In this document: positions 61,044 to 64,000 of the stretch, piece after piece
Numbering within the stretch: the stretch's first letter is position 1
How the letters are laid out: every line of letters begins with the position of its first letter
Source of the DNA: Thermoguttaceae bacterium
GTDB taxonomy: Bacteria; Planctomycetota; Planctomycetia; Pirellulales; Thermoguttaceae
DNA: 64,000 nucleotides
NCBI GenBank assembly: GCA_017937485.1
Contig: JAGBDN010000020.1
Span: forward strand, 1 to 64,000
Direction of reading: 5' to 3'
Notes under the pieces: model-generated
Seen by the model: only the letters and a program-made list of their open reading frames with translations
Told to the model about the DNA's origin: nothing
Databases searched by the model: none
Position numbers and translations under genes: made by a program

Positions 61044-63917
61044 TTAACCGACCGCCGAATCCTTCGAATCGTCCGATTCGTCGTCATCGTACCCGGCGCC
61101 GTAACCGTATCCGGCCCCGTAACCCGCGCCGTAGCCGTAACCGGCCCCGTACCCCGCGCCGTAGCCGTAACCGCCGCCGTAACCGTAGCCGCCGCCGTAG
61201 CCGTACCCGCCGCCGTAACCGTAGCCCGCGCCGTACCCGCCGCCGTAGCCGTAACCGTAGCCGTAATCGCCGTTTTGGTCTTCTTCGGCGAACTCGTTGT
61301 AAAAACGGTGTTTTTCATGGCAGTTGACGACGCAACCGATGATATTCGCGCCGACTTCCGCCAACGACTTAATACCGGCGACGACGTCCGGACGTCCGCG
61401 ACGGCGAACGCGGAAGACGTAGGTAACGCCGTCGACTCGCGTCGCCATCGACGCGGCGTCGGAAACGTACAACGTCGGCGGGGAGTCGATCAAAACGACG
61501 TCGAAATTCGAACGCAACTCTTCGAGCAACGCGTCGAACTCGGCGCCGGCGACCAATTCGGCCGGATTCTTACGTCGCGCGCCGGCGGTAACGACGGTCA
61601 GGTTTTTAACCGGAGTCGTTCGCAAAACGGATTCCAGCGCCATTTCGCCGCTCAACACGTTCGAAACGCCCTCTTTATTGTCCAATCCGAACCACTTGTG
61701 AACGTCCGGCTTGCGCAAGTCGCAGTCGACCAAAACGACGCGTTTGCCCGTTTCGGCGATCTTCACGGCGAGGTTCGAGAAGAACATCGTCTTCCCGTCG
61801 CTCGGGTGCGGACTCGTGTTCAAAACGACGCGACCGCGACCGTTCGACGGCTGATTGAAAAGTCGCGTGCGGATTTGTCGGAAAACTTCGCACGCCGGGG
61901 CGTTCGGTTTATAGAACGCGAGCAATTCCGGGTCGGGTTGCCGAGCTTCGCGCGCTTCCTTCTTCTTTTTCGGCGTCGCGTCTTTCAAAGCGGACTTGAA
62001 CGACGGCAAATGCGTCAAGATCGGAACGCGAAGCGCGCGGGAAATTTCGCTCGGCGAGCGGAAGGTCGCGTCGCAAACGTCGACCAAATAGGCCAACGCA
62101 AAACCGCAAACGAACCCGAGCGCGAAACCGACGAACGCGAATTTAATCAAGTTCGGGTAAACCGCGACGTAATTCAAACTCGGCTCCGCGACGCGCAACT
62201 CGTGTTCGTCGACGTTGCTGACGAGCGCGAGACTTTCCAAACTTTGCCCAAAGTTCTGGTGCATCGTTTTGAGCGACTCAAGCGCGACCCGTTTCGCCGC
62301 GAGTTCTTCGCGGTACTCGTTCATTTTACGAACTTCCGGATCGTAAGAACGCATATATTCTTCCGTTTTCATTTGAATCGCGTTCAATTCCGCGATCTTT
62401 TGACGAACGGCGTTAACGTATCCTTCGAAGAAGTCCGGATAATTGAGCGTGCCGATCGAGCCGACGTCGTTAATATTCGCCAACGTCTCCGCCAACTGTT
62501 CTTTCCGCAACGCGAGTCGTTTTTCAAGTTCGACGACTTTCGGGTGCGAGTCCGCAAACTTAAGTCGTTCGGCCGACAGCTCCCCTTCGAGCTTGGCGAC
62601 CTCTTCTTCTTCGCGTTGGCGCGCCGTGGTGGCCATCATACTGGCGGAGAGCGTTTCCGTGTCTTGCGAACCGCGCGCCGTGTTCAACATTTGCGACAAA
62701 ATCGTATCGTTGTCGCTGGAGCCCAACATCGAAATAATTTCATGCGTCGGCACGTCGTGAATATCGCGGCCCATCAACGCGTCTTCAAGGCTGTCCAACC
62801 GCGTGTTCCACTTCATAATTTCGAGGTCGATCGCGACTTGCCCTTCGCTCATCCCGACCAAACGCGCCAACAACGGGTTGTTTTCCTCGTTCCCCATATG
62901 CGTAACGTCGGCGGAACTGGCCAAATCGAGCAGCTCGCGCGTTTTTTCTTCGATTTCGACGTGCAACGCGGCTTGGTGCTTTTCAATCTCTTTGCGAACA
63001 AACTCGCTCTTGTTGTTGTACGTTGCGTGGAAGTATTTCTTGAATTCGTCGACAACGACTTGAACGATCAGCTGCGCTTCTTCCGGATCCAGCGTAACGC
63101 AGGACACCGAAATAACGTTCGCGTCTTCGAAATCGCGCCCCTTCCCGCCCTTTTTAACGGAAAGCATTTTACGCAACATACCGATGGCGATCGCTTTTTT
63201 CCGTCTCTCTTCCTTCGCCGCGACGGAAGTCGCGCGGGTTTCGTCTTGCGTCTCCTCGACGGCGACTTCGCCGTCGGATTCGGCGACGGGTTCAACGTTC
63301 GCTTTCTTTTCTTGCGCTTCCGGCTCGACGCCTTTCGTTTCCGCGACCAATCGCGCGCTCGCTTCGACCAGCTCATTAAAACTCTGAGAGAAAAACGGCG
63401 CGTCTTGCGAATATTTCCCCAAAAGCGCGTTGCTCACCGGCTCCAAAATCACGTCGCTAACGATAACCGTGGAAAGCGTCTCCAGGTTGTCGATTTTCGT
63501 TTGATTATTCGCGGCGCTCGTTTGGTCGTAGGAACGCAACAACGCCGACGCGCTCGCCGACGGGAAATACATTTCCACGCTCGACTCGTATTCTTTGGGC
63601 GTAACGGTGTATTTGTAAACAGCCAACGCGCCGCCGATAATCGTCATCAAAACGACGATCCAAAGTTGACGACGTAAAATCCCCAAAACGTCGAAGAAAT
63701 TTAAATCGCGTTCGCCCATTCCGGTTCCGCCGATTTGCGGAGCGGGTCCGCGCGGAACGTCGACGGAACGCCGTTCCCCCCACGCCCCGCCGCCGACGTC
63801 GCGTTTTTTCTTCGCCGTCTTCGGCGCGCCGTCTCGAAGCGTCGAGGAAGTCGACGCCGCGTTCTTCCATTGCGGAGAATTGTTCTGCGAACCGTTCTCT
63901 GTAGTCATATCTTTCAT
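61044..63917 (-). CDS. Polysaccharide biosynthesis tyrosine autokinase (Wzc/BY-kinase type) with Gly-Tyr tail
   Basis: 957 residues from the ATG at 63917 with an AGGAATTGGG site; a second ATG lies 9 bp on. An N-terminal Ser/Lys-rich stretch precedes a Wzz domain with helix 1 (LWIVVLMTIIGGALAVYKYTV), a long periplasmic coiled-coil part, a GNVR-like segment and helix 2 (FAFVGFALGFVCGFALAYLVDV). The cytoplasmic kinase has Walker A SPHPSDGKTMFF (about 698-709), Walker A' VVLVDCDLRKPD and Walker B VVLIDSPPT. The C-terminal tail (about 883-943) is a pure Gly/Tyr/Ala repeat with 20 Tyr, far more than the 5-7 in Wzc. Controls chain length and export of a surface polysaccharide by cycles of tyrosine phosphorylation. 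No export or glycosyltransferase gene adjoins in the window. Confidence 0.95.
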   Translation of the reverse strand: MKDMTTENGSQNNSPQWKNAASTSSTLRDGAPKTAKKKRDVGGGAWGERRSVDVPRGPAPQIGGTGMGERDLNFFDVLGILRRQLWIVVLMTIIGGALAVYKYTVTPKEYESSVEMYFPSASASALLRSYDQTSAANNQTKIDNLETLSTVIVSDVILEPVSNALLGKYSQDAPFFSQSFNELVEASARLVAETKGVEPEAQEKKANVEPVAESDGEVAVEETQDETRATSVAAKEERRKKAIAIGMLRKMLSVKKGGKGRDFEDANVISVSCVTLDPEEAQLIVQVVVDEFKKYFHATYNNKSEFVRKEIEKHQAALHVEIEEKTRELLDLASSADVTHMGNEENNPLLARLVGMSEGQVAIDLEIMKWNTRLDSLEDALMGRDIHDVPTHEIISMLGSSDNDTILSQMLNTARGSQDTETLSASMMATTARQREEEEVAKLEGELSAERLKFADSHPKVVELEKRLALRKEQLAETLANINDVGSIGTLNYPDFFEGYVNAVRQKIAELNAIQMKTEEYMRSYDPEVRKMNEYREELAAKRVALESLKTMHQNFGQSLESLALVSNVDEHELRVAEPSLNYVAVYPNLIKFAFVGFALGFVCGFALAYLVDVCDATFRSPSEISRALRVPILTHLPSFKSALKDATPKKKKEAREARQPDPELLAFYKPNAPACEVFRQIRTRLFNQPSNGRGRVVLNTSPHPSDGKTMFFSNLAVKIAETGKRVVLVDCDLRKPDVHKWFGLDNKEGVSNVLSGEMALESVLRTTPVKNLTVVTAGARRKNPAELVAGAEFDALLEELRSNFDVVLIDSPPTLYVSDAASMATRVDGVTYVFRVRRRGRPDVVAGIKSLAEVGANIIGCVVNCHEKHRFYNEFAEEDQNGDYGYGYGYGGGYGAGYGYGGGYGYGGGYGYGGGYGYGAGYGAGYGYGAGYGAGYGYGAGYDDDESDDSKDSAVG
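61085..61265. repeat. Tandem DNA repeat coding for the Gly-Tyr tail
   Basis: Repeats of CCGTA(G/A)CCG(C/T) units of 6, 12 and 18 bases code for GY, GAGY, GGGYGY. Third-base changes differ among the units, so the repeat is kept at protein level rather than being recent exact copies. Confidence 0.8.
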
Positions 63918-64000
63918 CCCAATTCCTAGTTGCGACTATACCGCGCGACCCACTAGCCGTCGCGAGTCCGACCGGAGACGGAGCGACCTTTACCGTCTTT

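Noticed and set aside
61085-61265. CRISPR-like array
   Set aside because: Units are short, contiguous, without spacers, and encode the Gly-Tyr tail in frame.

Overview
The window reads as a chromosomal segment of a planctomycete. The strongest evidence is three DUF1559 pseudopilin-like proteins, each with a prepilin leader followed by an H-X9-DG motif; this family is heavily expanded in Planctomycetota. Supporting evidence is a TAT-type Gfo/Idh/MocA oxidoreductase, a small YLKDDIQYHP-type lipoprotein, a solo BatA-domain membrane protein and an OPA-type transporter. DNA is moderately GC-rich with very frequent CGTCG/CGACG words. Pectin-type glycoside hydrolases and esterases suggest a plant-polysaccharide or gut lifestyle, perhaps in the Pirellulales/Thermoguttaceae; that placement is inference only. 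I saw no rRNA, tRNA, CRISPR array, insertion sequence or prophage.

Layout. 0.7-6.5 kb (minus): a large secreted protein made of two diverged copies of one module, argC, an NAD-dependent sugar epimerase and a methyltransferase. 7-9 kb (plus): dnaK. 9-10.6 kb (minus): three tandem YbjN-family genes, two of them followed by their own hairpin. 10.9-18.9 kb: a BatA-domain protein (plus), two secreted or membrane unknowns (minus) and a TAT-exported oxidoreductase (plus). 19-29 kb (plus): smc, a hyperacidic 124-residue protein, polA with a degenerate proofreading motif, and a GH28-like enzyme. 29-37.5 kb (minus): a secreted unknown, small membrane proteins, an SGNH hydrolase, a lipoprotein, a TGS-domain GTPase and a second Gfo/Idh/MocA oxidoreductase. 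37.8-40 kb (plus): a KaiC/RecA-like ATPase and a sulfotransferase. 40-47.7 kb (minus): a three-copy esterase, a one-copy esterase, a beta-helix protein and a GH140-like enzyme. 47.9-53.4 kb (minus): DUF1559 and small lipoprotein genes in strict alternation. 53.7-64 kb: OPA transporter, HAD-IIA phosphatase, ribBA (plus), RNase Y, frr, and a polysaccharide tyrosine autokinase ending in a Gly-Tyr repeat.

Most genes look like single transcription units with their own hairpin terminator. Upstream of many of them a vegetative promoter of the form TTGnnn-N16/17-TAnnnT can be read. The carbohydrate genes could together attack acetylated or feruloylated pectin and the RG-II side chain apiose, with sugars then processed by the oxidoreductases and epimerase.

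The most unusual points are a 12-G homopolymer inside the start of one DUF1559 gene (possible phase switch), the 20-tyrosine tail of the tyrosine kinase, the hyperacidic Trp-spaced protein, the alternating pseudopilin/lipoprotein array, a candidate structured RNA at 43.7-43.8 kb, and a recurrent family of intergenic hairpins sharing the same arms.
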